Source of the DNA: Phycicoccus jejuensis
GTDB lineage: Bacteria > Actinomycetota > Actinomycetes > Actinomycetales > Dermatophilaceae
DNA: 64,000 nucleotides
Direction of reading: 5' to 3'
NCBI RefSeq assembly: GCF_000720925.1
Contig: NZ_JOEE01000002.1
Span: 62,001-126,000, forward strand
Shown: positions 42,740-50,776 of the stretch, piece after piece
How the letters are laid out: every line of letters starts with the position of its first letter
Numbering within the stretch: the stretch's first letter is position 1
Notes under the pieces: model-generated
Told to the model about the DNA's origin: nothing
Seen by the model: the letters and a program-made list of their open reading frames with translations, nothing else
Database searches by the model: none
Position numbers and translations under genes: made by a program

Positions 42740-43246
42740 TCAGAGGGCCGCCGGGGCGGCGGGGGGCTCCGCGGCCGGCGGCCGGGCGGCACCCGAGCGC
42801 CCGTCGACGAGCGCCTGGATGCGGGCACCGGCGACCGCCGAGGCCCACCCGAGGACGGCGCCGACGACGACGGCGACGACGGTCGACCAGAAGGACGCCC
42901 CGTTGCCGAAGTACGACGCCGCGCCGAAGAACGCGCCGGGGATGAACGACAGGACGAACCAGCCGGCCTGCAGGCACATCGCGGCGGCGATGACCGCGAC
43001 CGCGACCGCGAGCGCGCCGGGGAACGTGGCGACGCCGGCGAACCAGACGGCCAGCCAGCCGTAGACGACGCCGGACAGCGCCGAGGCGAGGATGCGGACG
43101 AACCCGTCCCGGTTGCCGCCGGCGGCGTAGAAGCCGGCCCACACGACGAACGCGATCCAGGTGACCAGGCCCAGCTCGACGCTGACCTGCGTCCAGATGC
43201 CCGCGAGGACGCCGATGGACACGGCGACTCCGATGTAGCTCTTCAC
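42740..43246 (-). CDS. DUF1097 membrane protein
   Basis: 168 aa with five to six hydrophobic segments ('YIGVAVSIGVLAGIWTQVSVELGLVTWIAFVVWAGFYAAGG', 'PGALAVAVAVIAAAMCLQAGWFVLSFIPGAFFG'). This matches the DUF1097 family of small inner-membrane proteins with unknown role, possibly permeation of small solutes. GTG 43246 has AAGGAG upstream. It lies 43 bases after the alcohol dehydrogenase gene and belongs to the same operon. The C-terminus is Ala/Pro-rich. Confidence 0.78.
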   Translation of the reverse strand: MKSYIGVAVSIGVLAGIWTQVSVELGLVTWIAFVVWAGFYAAGGNRDGFVRILASALSGVVYGWLAVWFAGVATFPGALAVAVAVIAAAMCLQAGWFVLSFIPGAFFGAASYFGNGASFWSTVVAVVVGAVLGWASAVAGARIQALVDGRSGAARPPAAEPPAAPAAL

Positions 43247-43289
43247 GACGGACTCCTTCGTCCGGGAGGTGAGGTGGGGTCGCGCCCGG

Positions 43290-44324
43290 TCAGGGCACGA
43301 GGATGGCGCGGCCGCGGACGGCGCCGTTGTCGAGGTCGGTGACGGCCTGCTGGAAGTCGTCGAGCGCGTACTTCTGCGTGTGCAGCGTGACCAGCCCCTT
43401 GGCGGCGAGCGCCATGAGGTCCTGGAGGTCGTTGTACGAGCCGACGAGGTTGCCGATGACGTTCTTCTCGCTCGAGATGAGGTCGATCGTCGGGACGTCG
43501 ACGTTCTCGCCGTAGCCGACGACGTGGTAGTCGCCGGCCTGCCGGGTCATCGCGAGGCCCTCGGCCGTCGAGCCGTTCTCCCCGACGAAGTCGACGACCA
43601 CCTCGGCCCCGTGGCCACCGGTGAGGTCGAGCACGGCCTCGACCTGGGTGCCGTCGGCCGCGACCCCCTCGTCCGCCCCGATCGAGCGGGCGAGGTCGAG
43701 CGCGGCAGGGATGCGGTCGACGACGACGATCCGCGCCGGCGTCAGGGCCTTGAGGACCTGGATCCCGATGTGCCCCAACCCTCCTGCGCCGATGACGACG
43801 CAGGTGTCGCGGGGCGTGAGGCGCCGGGCCGCCTTGGCGGCCGCGTGGTAGGCGGTGAGCCCCGCGTCGGCGAGGGCCGCGACGTCCGACGGCTCGAGCG
43901 AGTCGTCGATCCGCACGCAGGAGCGCGCCGAGGTCAGCAGGTACTCGGCGTACCCGCCGTGGGTGTCGATGCCCGGGAACGCGCTGTTCTCGCAGTGCAC
44001 GTCGTCGCCCGAGCGGCACGCGCGGCACAGGCCGCACGTGACGAGCGGGTGCAGGATCACCTTGTCGCCCTCCGTGACGTTGGTGACCGCCGACCCGACG
44101 GCGTGCACCCACCCGGCGTTCTCGTGGCCGATCGTGTACGGCAGCGCGACCTGCGACTTCTCGGCCCACTGCCCCTCGAGGATGTGGAGGTCGGTGCGGC
44201 ACACGCCCGCCCCGCCGATCCGGACGACGACGTCCCACGGGCCGGTGGCCTCCGGGACGGCCTTCTCCGTCATCTCGAGCTTCTCGTGGTAGCCGACCAC
44301 CTGGACGGCTCGCATGGTGCTCAT
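43290..44324 (-). CDS. Zinc-dependent NAD(P) alcohol dehydrogenase
   Basis: 344 aa, MDR family. Catalytic zinc ligands are in 'GVCRTDLHILEG' (Cys), 'GHENAGWV' (His-Glu) and a later Asp/Cys; the structural zinc cluster is 'CGLCRACRSGDDVHC' (four Cys). The Rossmann motif is 'VIGAGGLGHIG'. It resembles the ADH that follows the propane/phenol-type binuclear-iron monooxygenases of actinomycetes, where it oxidises the alcohol product. The start lies three bases from the stop of the MIP18 gene. Confidence 0.92.
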   Translation of the reverse strand: MSTMRAVQVVGYHEKLEMTEKAVPEATGPWDVVVRIGGAGVCRTDLHILEGQWAEKSQVALPYTIGHENAGWVHAVGSAVTNVTEGDKVILHPLVTCGLCRACRSGDDVHCENSAFPGIDTHGGYAEYLLTSARSCVRIDDSLEPSDVAALADAGLTAYHAAAKAARRLTPRDTCVVIGAGGLGHIGIQVLKALTPARIVVVDRIPAALDLARSIGADEGVAADGTQVEAVLDLTGGHGAEVVVDFVGENGSTAEGLAMTRQAGDYHVVGYGENVDVPTIDLISSEKNVIGNLVGSYNDLQDLMALAAKGLVTLHTQKYALDDFQQAVTDLDNGAVRGRAILVP

Positions 44325-44327
44325 GGG

Positions 44328-45143
44328 TCAGGACTCCTTCGGGGTGGCGTCGGCGACAGCGGTGCCGCTGGTGAGGGGGGTGAGGGGCAGCAGCAGGTGG
44401 TGGTCGGCGGGCTCCGCCCCGTCGGGCCGGGGCGCCTGGTCGGCGCCGGAGCCCTCGTAGCGGGTGCGCAGCAGGCCGCGGCAGAAGTGCGCGTTGCCGT
44501 CGATGCTGATGCGGGTCGAGCGGGCCCGGCGCAGGAACATCGCCGTGTCGCCGGCCACCGGCGGCCGGCCCTCGTGGTCGACGAGGACCGGCGCGTCGGG
44601 CGCGTCGGGCAGCCCGAGCGCCGACCGACGGGACAGCAGCGCGTCGCGCTCCCGGCCGGCCGGCAGGTCGCGCAGGCGCACCGACCTCAGCCCGTCCTCC
44701 GCGAGAGTGGAGTCCGCCCGCAGCAGGGCGGTCAGGCAGCGTTCCATGGCGGCGGTGTGGGCCTTGCGGCGGAAGGTGGCCCGCAGCTCCTCGAGGTCCT
44801 TCTCGGCCTCGTGCCCGAACGTCCCCCGGTACCCCGCGTCCGCGGCGAGCCCGCGGTTGATGAGGTCGGAGTCGTGGTGGTCGTCGAGCTCGACGACCAC
44901 CCGCCCGACCCCCGCGAGGCCGGTCAGGGCGTCCTTGCTGTCGGAGGCCATGAGGTAGGCGAAGTTCGGGGAGCAGAACGACGTCGGGAGGCGCAGGTGC
45001 ACCGTGACGTCGCCGCCGTCGACCTCGACGGAGCGGACGAAGCCGAGGTCGGTGATCGGCTCGTCGAGCTCGGGGTCGAGGACGCCGGAGAGCGCGGCGC
45101 GGACGTCGGCGTCGGTGACGTCCCGCGTGGCGAGGGCGGTCAT
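44328..45143 (-). CDS. MIP18/DUF59 iron-sulfur assembly-like protein
   Basis: 271 aa. The first ~100 residues are a DUF59 domain: 'VRAALSGVLDPELDEPITDLGFVRSVEVDGGDVTVHLRLPTSFCSPNFAYLMA', with the Cys of the family. The following ~170 residues have no clear domain but are conserved in the mim-type loci. DUF59 proteins assist metal-cluster assembly, so it may mature a diiron or Fe-S enzyme. The ATG overlaps the amidohydrolase stop (TGATG). Confidence 0.8.
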   Translation of the reverse strand: MTALATRDVTDADVRAALSGVLDPELDEPITDLGFVRSVEVDGGDVTVHLRLPTSFCSPNFAYLMASDSKDALTGLAGVGRVVVELDDHHDSDLINRGLAADAGYRGTFGHEAEKDLEELRATFRRKAHTAAMERCLTALLRADSTLAEDGLRSVRLRDLPAGRERDALLSRRSALGLPDAPDAPVLVDHEGRPPVAGDTAMFLRRARSTRISIDGNAHFCRGLLRTRYEGSGADQAPRPDGAEPADHHLLLPLTPLTSGTAVADATPKES

Positions 45144-46186
45144 CAGACCGTCGCCAGGTCGGCGGCCTCGGGGTCGCGCGGGCCGGTCTCGGTGGCGTCG
45201 GCCTCGGGCAGGCGCAGCTCGGCGGGCACGTCGATGCCGTACATCTTCGCGGCGTTGAGGCCGAGGATCTTCTTCTTCTGCGCCGTCGTGACGGGCGCGT
45301 ACTCGCTCATGTCCTCGGGGATCTGGAAGTCGACGAACTTCTCGACGAGCCACTTCGGCGTCCAGATCGCGTAGTCGCTCGAGAAGAAGATGCGGTCCTC
45401 GCCGATCCAGTAGAGGAGCTCGCCCAGGATCTGCGCGAAGTAGCGCGGCCGGGTGTGCATGAACGGCATCGCGACGGCGAGCCCGCCGTAGACGTTCGGC
45501 TCCTGGGTGGCGATCCAGCAGAAGTCCTCGAGGCGCGGCAGGCCGACGTGCTCGACGATGAAGTTGAGGTCGGTGAAGTCGGTCGCCACGTGGTCGATGT
45601 CGGCGACGTCGAAGGCGTCGCGGTCCAGCGGCCGGATGGTGGGGCCCTTGTGGATGTGGATGTTCGTGACGCCGAGCTCCCGGCAGGCCTCGAGGTAGCG
45701 GTAGGCCCACGGGTCGGTGAGCTTCCAGCCGCGCGACTCCCCGTGCCACTCGGCGGTGTAGAGCTTGACCCCGGTGAACTTCATCTTCTCGTGGTCGGCC
45801 CGGAGCTGCTCGAGGCCCTGCTCGCCGTTGCGCGGGTCCCAGTTGTGGTTGTACGTCAGCCGGCCGGGGTTCGCGGCGGCGAGCTCGTACGCCTCCTCGG
45901 TCTGACCGAAACCGTTGCGGTAGAACTCGGTCAGGGCTGCCGGCTGGAAGATGGCGTGGTCGACGTAGCCGTCCTCGAAGAGGTCCTTCATGAGGCGCTG
46001 ACCGCCCTGGTAGAGGTACTCGTCGTAGGTCCACACCTCGCTCTCCGGCGACAGGTTGCGGTGGTAGTCGTAGAAGCAGTCGATGAACTGCTTGCCGTGG
46101 ACGTTGCGCAGGTTCTCCGCCCGCGCGTCCCAGAGCGCGATGTGCGCGTCGACGATGAAGTAGCTCTCGCCGTCCTTGGTGTACAT
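45143..46186 (-). CDS. Amidohydrolase-2 family protein of mim-type loci
   Basis: 347 aa TIM-barrel metal hydrolase. 'YFIVDAHIALWDARAENLRN' is the first-strand H-x-W/H region, 'NIHIHKGPTIRPLD' and 'LNFIVEHVGLPRLEDFCWI' hold further metal ligands, 'IFFSSDYAIWTPKW' the last-strand Asp. It is the first gene of the operon. The same protein is the gene after mimD/prmD in propane monooxygenase clusters and is thought to be needed for enzyme activity or maturation, rather than as a hydrolase of the pathway. Confidence 0.85.
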   Translation of the reverse strand: MYTKDGESYFIVDAHIALWDARAENLRNVHGKQFIDCFYDYHRNLSPESEVWTYDEYLYQGGQRLMKDLFEDGYVDHAIFQPAALTEFYRNGFGQTEEAYELAAANPGRLTYNHNWDPRNGEQGLEQLRADHEKMKFTGVKLYTAEWHGESRGWKLTDPWAYRYLEACRELGVTNIHIHKGPTIRPLDRDAFDVADIDHVATDFTDLNFIVEHVGLPRLEDFCWIATQEPNVYGGLAVAMPFMHTRPRYFAQILGELLYWIGEDRIFFSSDYAIWTPKWLVEKFVDFQIPEDMSEYAPVTTAQKKKILGLNAAKMYGIDVPAELRLPEADATETGPRDPEAADLATV

Positions 46187-46234
46187 CCCCGATGTCTCCG
46201 TTTCCCCACGACCTCGTCGTCGTGGACCCCACCG

Positions 46235-46240
46235 ACGCTA
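46235..46240 (-). promoter_or_regulatory. Candidate -10 of the mim-like operon
   Basis: TAGCGT on the minus strand, about 50 bases before the amidohydrolase ATG. The inverted repeat at 46272-46290 lies about 40 bases upstream of it, a sensible place for an activator site. Confidence 0.4.
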
Positions 46241-46271
46241 GGTCGGCCACCGGAGGCGTCCCAGACCCCTC

Positions 46272-46290
46272 GTGTCCCACTTTGGGACAC
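46272..46290. promoter_or_regulatory. Perfect inverted repeat GTGTCCCA-ctt-TGGGACAC
   Basis: Eight-base arms and a three-base spacer in the 163-base divergent region between the amidohydrolase operon and the MimR/AcoR-like gene. Likely the binding site of that regulator. Confidence 0.7.
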
Positions 46291-46320
46291 GGATCGCTGG
46301 CCGCCCGGACGGTGCGGGGT

Positions 46321-46326
46321 TACCGT
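46321..46326 (+). promoter_or_regulatory. Candidate -10 of the MimR-like regulator gene
   Basis: TACCGT, followed 11 bases later by a GGAAGGAG ribosome binding site and ATG 46350; about 30 bases downstream of the inverted repeat. Confidence 0.45.
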
Positions 46327-46349
46327 CGGGAGGTCGGAAGGAGTCGGCG

Positions 46350-47846
46350 ATGGGGCCGAGCGGCGGGTCACCACTCCCGGAGCGGGCGTCCGCGCCCTTC
46401 GGTGCCCCGGGGTCGGCCGTCGACCACCGGCTGCTCGCCTCGTGGCGCCGCAGCGAGGAGTACGGCGTCTCGCTCGAGTCCGTCGAGCCGGTCTGGGTCG
46501 GGCCCGTCGCCGACGGGTCGCTGTTCGCCGAGTGCGGCGGCGCGGTGCTCACCGACCTGCACCGGACGCTGGCCAACGAGCCGCTCTCGCTCATGCTCAC
46601 CGACCCGGACGGGCTGGTCCTCAACCGCTTCTCCGGCGACACCTCGCTGCTGCGCGCCCTCGACGCCGTGCACCTCGCGCCGGGGTTCGCCTTCTCCGAG
46701 CGGGAGGCGGGGACCAACGGGCTGGGCCTGGCCCTCGCCGACCGCACGCCCTCGCTCGTCCGCGCCGAGGAGCACTACAGCGCGAGCCTGTGCACGTACA
46801 CCTGCGCGGCCGTCCCGGTCCTCGACCCGGTGAGCGGCCGGCTCGAGGGCAGCGTCAACATCACGACGTGGGCCCGCTCCTCGGCCGACCTGCTGCTCGC
46901 CCTCGCGCAGTCGGCCGCGAGCACGACGAGCGCGATGATGCTCGCGCGCTCGCGGGGTCGCGCGCCGCGGACCCCGCCCAAGGGCGGTGTCTTCCGGGTG
47001 CAGCGCGGGCGCCTCGAGCCGGGCGCGGGCACGCTGCGCAGCGTCTCCGGCCCCTGGGTCCGCGCCCTCGAGGAGGCGACCGCCGGGCTGACCGCGGGCC
47101 GGGTCGTCGCCGCGGTGGGCGAGCCGGGCGCCGGCCGCGCCACCCTGCTCGCCCAGGCCCTGCGCCGGGCCCACCCGCACCACCGCATCCTCAGCGCCGC
47201 GGCGCCCGCCCCCGACGACGTCGAGACCTGGCTGTCGCTGTGGACCCCGGAGCTGACCAAGCCCGACACCGCCGTCGTCGTCGAGAACGTCGACACCCTC
47301 CCCGCGTGGGCCGCGGCCGAGCTGCACCGGCGGGCCGTCGACGCCCTGCGATCCTCCCCCTCGGGCGAGCCGTCCGACCTCGCGTGGGCCGTCACCACCG
47401 AGTCGCTCGAGGCGGTGCCGGCGCCCCTGGCCGGGCTCGTCGCCTCGGCCGTGCGGGTCGCACCGCTGCGCGAGCGTCCCGACGACGTCATGCCGCTCGC
47501 CCGGTACGTCGGCCACCAGACGCGGATGCGCGAGGTCCACTTCACGCCCGCGGCCGAGCGCGTCCTCACGACGTACGCGTGGCCGGGCAACGTCGACGAG
47601 CTCGTGCGGGTCGTCCACGGGGCCGCCACCCGCGCCGAGACCGTCGACGTGCGACACCTGCCCGGAGAGCTGACGGCCACCCGCGGCCACCGCCTCTCGC
47701 GGCTGGAGTCGCTCGAGCGCGACGAGATCGCGCGCACCCTCACCGCGCCCGGTGTCACCGTCAAGCAGGCCGCGACCGAGCTCGGGATGAGCCGCTCGAC
47801 CCTCTACCGCAAGATCAGCCACTACGGCCTCGACGACCTGCGCTGA
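46350..47846 (+). CDS. AcoR/MimR-like GAF-AAA-Fis activator with degenerate ATPase
   Basis: 498 aa. N-terminal GAF-type sensor ~50-195 with 'SEREAGTNGLGLAL' (117-130), typical of AcoR-like regulators; central AAA+ remnant with 'VGEPGAGRATL' (257-266, Arg263 where Walker A needs Lys) and 'AVVVENVDTLP' (308-318) as a decayed Walker B; no GAFTGA loop; C-terminal Fis helix-turn-helix ~453-497 ('VKQAATELGMSRSTLYRKISHYGL'). Without GAFTGA it cannot work with sigma-54, which fits an actinomycete. It probably activates the divergent amidohydrolase-ADH operon. GGAAGGAG lies in front of ATG 46350; an upstream ATG at 46272 overlaps the operator. Confidence 0.88.
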   Translation: MGPSGGSPLPERASAPFGAPGSAVDHRLLASWRRSEEYGVSLESVEPVWVGPVADGSLFAECGGAVLTDLHRTLANEPLSLMLTDPDGLVLNRFSGDTSLLRALDAVHLAPGFAFSEREAGTNGLGLALADRTPSLVRAEEHYSASLCTYTCAAVPVLDPVSGRLEGSVNITTWARSSADLLLALAQSAASTTSAMMLARSRGRAPRTPPKGGVFRVQRGRLEPGAGTLRSVSGPWVRALEEATAGLTAGRVVAAVGEPGAGRATLLAQALRRAHPHHRILSAAAPAPDDVETWLSLWTPELTKPDTAVVVENVDTLPAWAAAELHRRAVDALRSSPSGEPSDLAWAVTTESLEAVPAPLAGLVASAVRVAPLRERPDDVMPLARYVGHQTRMREVHFTPAAERVLTTYAWPGNVDELVRVVHGAATRAETVDVRHLPGELTATRGHRLSRLESLERDEIARTLTAPGVTVKQAATELGMSRSTLYRKISHYGLDDLR

Positions 47847-47948
47847 GACATCGCTGGGGACGGGTCGGGCGGAGTCGTCGCCCGAGCGGTGCCGCCTTGC
47901 CATGATGACCCGGGGCGCCGAGCAGGCGGCCGCCCCGGAAGGAGCGTC

Positions 47949-48644
47949 GTGCCCAGGGTCGTGGCCATCACCGGAGCGTGTTCGCAGACGGCGGTCGAGG
48001 CGGCCGCACGCTTCGCCGGACGGGGCGACCGCATCGCGCTGCTGTCACGCACCCCCATCGCGGTCGACGAGCTCGTCACCGCGCTGCGCCGCTCGGGGAC
48101 CGACGCGATGGGGGTCGTCGTCGACACGACCGACCCCGACGCCGTCGAGTCCGCCGTGGCCCGCATCGAGGTCGAGCTGGGGCCGGTCGACGTCTGGGTC
48201 AACACGGCCGACGACCCCGCCGACCGCAGCTTCCGCGACCACGAGCCGCGCGAGTTCCGGGCGATTACCGAGCAGCTCTACCTCGGGCACGTCCACACGA
48301 CGATGGCGGTGCTCGAGCGGATGCGCGAGCGCGGCCGGGGCACGATCGTCCACGTCACGTCGGCGGCCGCCCGGCGCGGCCGGGCCGGGCAGTCGGCCCG
48401 GTCGGGCGCGGAGGCCGCGGTCCGCGGCTTCCACGAGTCCGTCACCGAGGAGCTGCGCACCGAGGGCAGCCCGGTGCGTCTCGCGCTCGTCGAGCGCGGC
48501 GAGGGCGACAGCACCGCGACCGCCGCGTCGGCAGTGCTGCGTGCGGCCGCCGGCTCGTCCCCAGGGGAGCTGACGGCGGCGGCCGGGCTCCTCGCCGCGG
48601 CCGCGACGGGGGTCGGGATGGCGGTGCGGCGCCGCCGACGCTGA
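47949..48644 (+). CDS. Degenerate short-chain dehydrogenase with C-terminal membrane anchor
   Basis: 231 aa from GTG 47949 (GGAAGGAGC upstream). The SDR fold is evident ('VVAITGACSQTAVEAAARFAGRGDRIALLSRT', 'GPVDVWVNTADD', 'GRGTIVHVTSAAA'), but the cofactor motif TGxxxGxG is lost (TGACSQTA) and at the catalytic YxxxK position it has R151 and E155 ('SARSGAEAAVRGF'); only S138 remains. The last ~25 residues form a hydrophobic helix ending in RRRRR. It is probably not a dehydrogenase, but a binding or scaffold protein at the membrane. It faces the GT2/PIG-L/ACAD cluster. Confidence 0.8.
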   Translation: MPRVVAITGACSQTAVEAAARFAGRGDRIALLSRTPIAVDELVTALRRSGTDAMGVVVDTTDPDAVESAVARIEVELGPVDVWVNTADDPADRSFRDHEPREFRAITEQLYLGHVHTTMAVLERMRERGRGTIVHVTSAAARRGRAGQSARSGAEAAVRGFHESVTEELRTEGSPVRLALVERGEGDSTATAASAVLRAAAGSSPGELTAAAGLLAAAATGVGMAVRRRRR

Positions 48645-48662
48645 CCCGGACCGCGCTGCGGC

Positions 48663-49388
48663 TCAGGCCGGCTCGACCTCGGCACTCGGCGTGACGAGGA
48701 GGTCGCCGAGGTACGCGGCGAACCCGCCCGGCGACCGGCCGACGAGCCGGGCCGAGGTGACGACCCGCAGCCGGTCGGTGGCGACCGACGCCCGCCCGGC
48801 CGCCCGGACCCGGCGGACGAGCTCGACGTCCTCGTGGGTGGGCCACGGAGGAAAGCCACCGGCCTCGTCGTAGGCGTCGGCGCGGACGCCGAGGTTCGCC
48901 CCGTGGACGTGGGGATGGCCCTCCTCGAGGACGTGACGGGCGCGCCACGCGGCGGCGGCGCCGGGCGCCAGGTCGGGGTGCGGCTCGACCGTGCCGACGA
49001 CGAGGTCGTGGCCGGCGTCGGCGAGCCGGACCTGCTCGCTCAGCCAGTGCACCGGCACCTCGGAGTCCGCGTCGGTCGACGCCAGCCACGTCGCGGTGCT
49101 CCCCGCGCGCGAGGCCCCGGGGAGCGACCGCCCGACGGTGACCGCGAGGTGCCTCGCGGCACCTGCCGCACCGGCGTCGAGCGTCACGGCGAGGGCCGGG
49201 TGCGCCGCGACGACGGACGCCGACGCGTCGCGGCAGCGGTCCAGGGCGACGACGACGTCGACACCGATCCCGGATCGGTGAGCGGCGAGGTCGCGCACCG
49301 CCCGGCCGATCGCGGCGAGGCAGCGGCCGAGGACGAGCTCCTCGTCGCGCGCCGGGACCGCCACGACGACGTGGCGCACGGGTGTCAC
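48663..49388 (-). CDS. Family 2 glycosyltransferase
   Basis: 241 aa, cytoplasmic, GT-A fold. 'RHVVVAVPARDEELVLGRCLAAIGRA' is the nucleotide-binding start and D106-A-D108 in 'WLASTDADSEVP' the DxD metal site; 'GANLGVRADAYDEAGGFPPWPTHEDVELVRRVRAAG' matches the acceptor side with the ED motif. GTG 49388 overlaps the stop of the PIG-L/methyltransferase gene (GTGA). Third gene of the ACAD-PIGL/MT-GT2 operon; product unknown. Confidence 0.87.
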   Translation of the reverse strand: MTPVRHVVVAVPARDEELVLGRCLAAIGRAVRDLAAHRSGIGVDVVVALDRCRDASASVVAAHPALAVTLDAGAAGAARHLAVTVGRSLPGASRAGSTATWLASTDADSEVPVHWLSEQVRLADAGHDLVVGTVEPHPDLAPGAAAAWRARHVLEEGHPHVHGANLGVRADAYDEAGGFPPWPTHEDVELVRRVRAAGRASVATDRLRVVTSARLVGRSPGGFAAYLGDLLVTPSAEVEPA

Positions 49389-50776
49389 GCGCGTCCCTCG
49401 CGCTCGGCGACCGAGCCGGGCAGGCCGCCCCACAGGTCGACGACCACGTCGTCGTCCTCGAGGTGCAGCCGGTGCGGGAGATCCTCGAGCACGGAGGCCG
49501 CGACCTCGTGGACGAGCGGGCCGTCGAGGGGCACGTCCTCGGTGGCGTGGCGCCAGTGCACGAGGAGCACCTCACCCGAGGAGGAGAGGGCCGACCGGAC
49601 ACGCCGCAGCGTCTCGAGGAGCTCGGTCGGCCGCAGGAAGTACCCCACCTCCGAGAGGACCGCGAGATCGACGACGTCCTCCCGCGACCCGTCGTCCGGC
49701 AGCGCCTCCGGCACCCGCCCCAGCACCCAGGTGACGTGGGTCGGGGCCTCGCGTCGGGCGAGCTCGAGGGCCCGCGCGCTGACGTCCGTCGCCGTCACGC
49801 GGTCGGCCCGTTCGGCCAGTAGGCGGGTCAGGACCCCTGTGGCGCAGCCGATCTCGAGGACGTGCTCGTATCGCTCCCTCGGCAGGACGGCGAGCGTCAG
49901 GTCGCGCTTGCGTCGCTCGTAGAACGAGCCGTGGAACCCCCAGGGGTCCTCGCCGTCGTCGTACATCGCGTCGAAGGCGCCCGGCTCCACCCCGCGCGGG
50001 AGCTCCGGCAGGGCGCGTCCGTCGCCGAGGAGGAGCTCGGCCGGGCGGGAGGCCCGGCGCAGCACCTGCGGCGGGAGCACCGGCTGGTCCCCCGCGGCCG
50101 GCCCGAGCGGGGCGGACTGCGAGCCGTACTCGCGCAGCGCGACGGCCCGCCGGTCGTGCGCGGCCCGGTCGAGCTCGACGACGTGGGCCCTGGCCCAGGG
50201 CAGTTCGTCGGGAGTCGCCCAGTGCCACAGCCACACCGGGTACTGGAGCAGCGTCGCGCCGCGCCGTCGGGCGACCTCGTCCGCCGCGGCCCCCAGGGCG
50301 TCGTGGTCCGGGTGGCCGTCCGAGCTCCACGGCGCGACGACGAGCGAGCCCGGGCGCACGAGACCGTCCAGCGCCGTGTCGAGCTCGTCGCGCCGCTCGG
50401 CCAGCGACCCGTCGCCGAGCCCGAGGTGCCGCAGCTCCGCGCCGGGCGCGAGCGCTGCCACGGCGGCGGCGGCCTCGTCCCGGCGCACCGGGGCGAGCCG
50501 CTCGGGGTCCCACACCGAGGCATCGGGGTGCGAGCCCTCGCCGTCGGTCGCGACGACGACGCGGACGAGCATCCCGGCGCGGGCGGCCATCGCCAGCAGG
50601 CCTCCCGCCCCGAGCGTCTCGTCGTCCGGGTGCGCCGCGAGGACCAGCAGCTCGTCGTGGGCCGCGGCGAGGGCGGGCACGTCCAGGACGGGGGCGAGCG
50701 CCCAGCGCGGGTCGCCGAGCCAGCGGCCCTCACCGGTCCCGGCGTCGGTGTGCCGGAACAGGACCGGGTCCGTCAT
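49385..50776 (-). CDS. Fused PIG-L deacetylase and NodS-like SAM methyltransferase
   Basis: 463 aa, two enzymes in one chain. Residues ~40-245 are a PIG-L/LmbE zinc deacetylase (H49-P-D-D52 in 'LAAHPDDETLGAGG'; H155-P-D-H158 in 'SDGHPDHDALG'). Residues ~265-463 are a class I methyltransferase of NodS type ('DPWGFHGSFYERRKRDLTLA', motif I 306-314 'VLEIGCATG', 'VTATDVS'). Such a fusion suggests deacetylation of an N-acyl sugar or aminoacyl group followed by methylation of the freed amine. Start ATG 50776 overlaps the upstream gene stop (ATGA). Confidence 0.9.
   Translation of the reverse strand: MTDPVLFRHTDAGTGEGRWLGDPRWALAPVLDVPALAAAHDELLVLAAHPDDETLGAGGLLAMAARAGMLVRVVVATDGEGSHPDASVWDPERLAPVRRDEAAAAVAALAPGAELRHLGLGDGSLAERRDELDTALDGLVRPGSLVVAPWSSDGHPDHDALGAAADEVARRRGATLLQYPVWLWHWATPDELPWARAHVVELDRAAHDRRAVALREYGSQSAPLGPAAGDQPVLPPQVLRRASRPAELLLGDGRALPELPRGVEPGAFDAMYDDGEDPWGFHGSFYERRKRDLTLAVLPRERYEHVLEIGCATGVLTRLLAERADRVTATDVSARALELARREAPTHVTWVLGRVPEALPDDGSREDVVDLAVLSEVGYFLRPTELLETLRRVRSALSSSGEVLLVHWRHATEDVPLDGPLVHEVAASVLEDLPHRLHLEDDDVVVDLWGGLPGSVAEREGRA

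Noticed and set aside
46187..46349. Sigma-54 promoter for the mim-like operon
   Set aside because: No GG-N10-GC element at a suitable place, and the regulator lacks GAFTGA.
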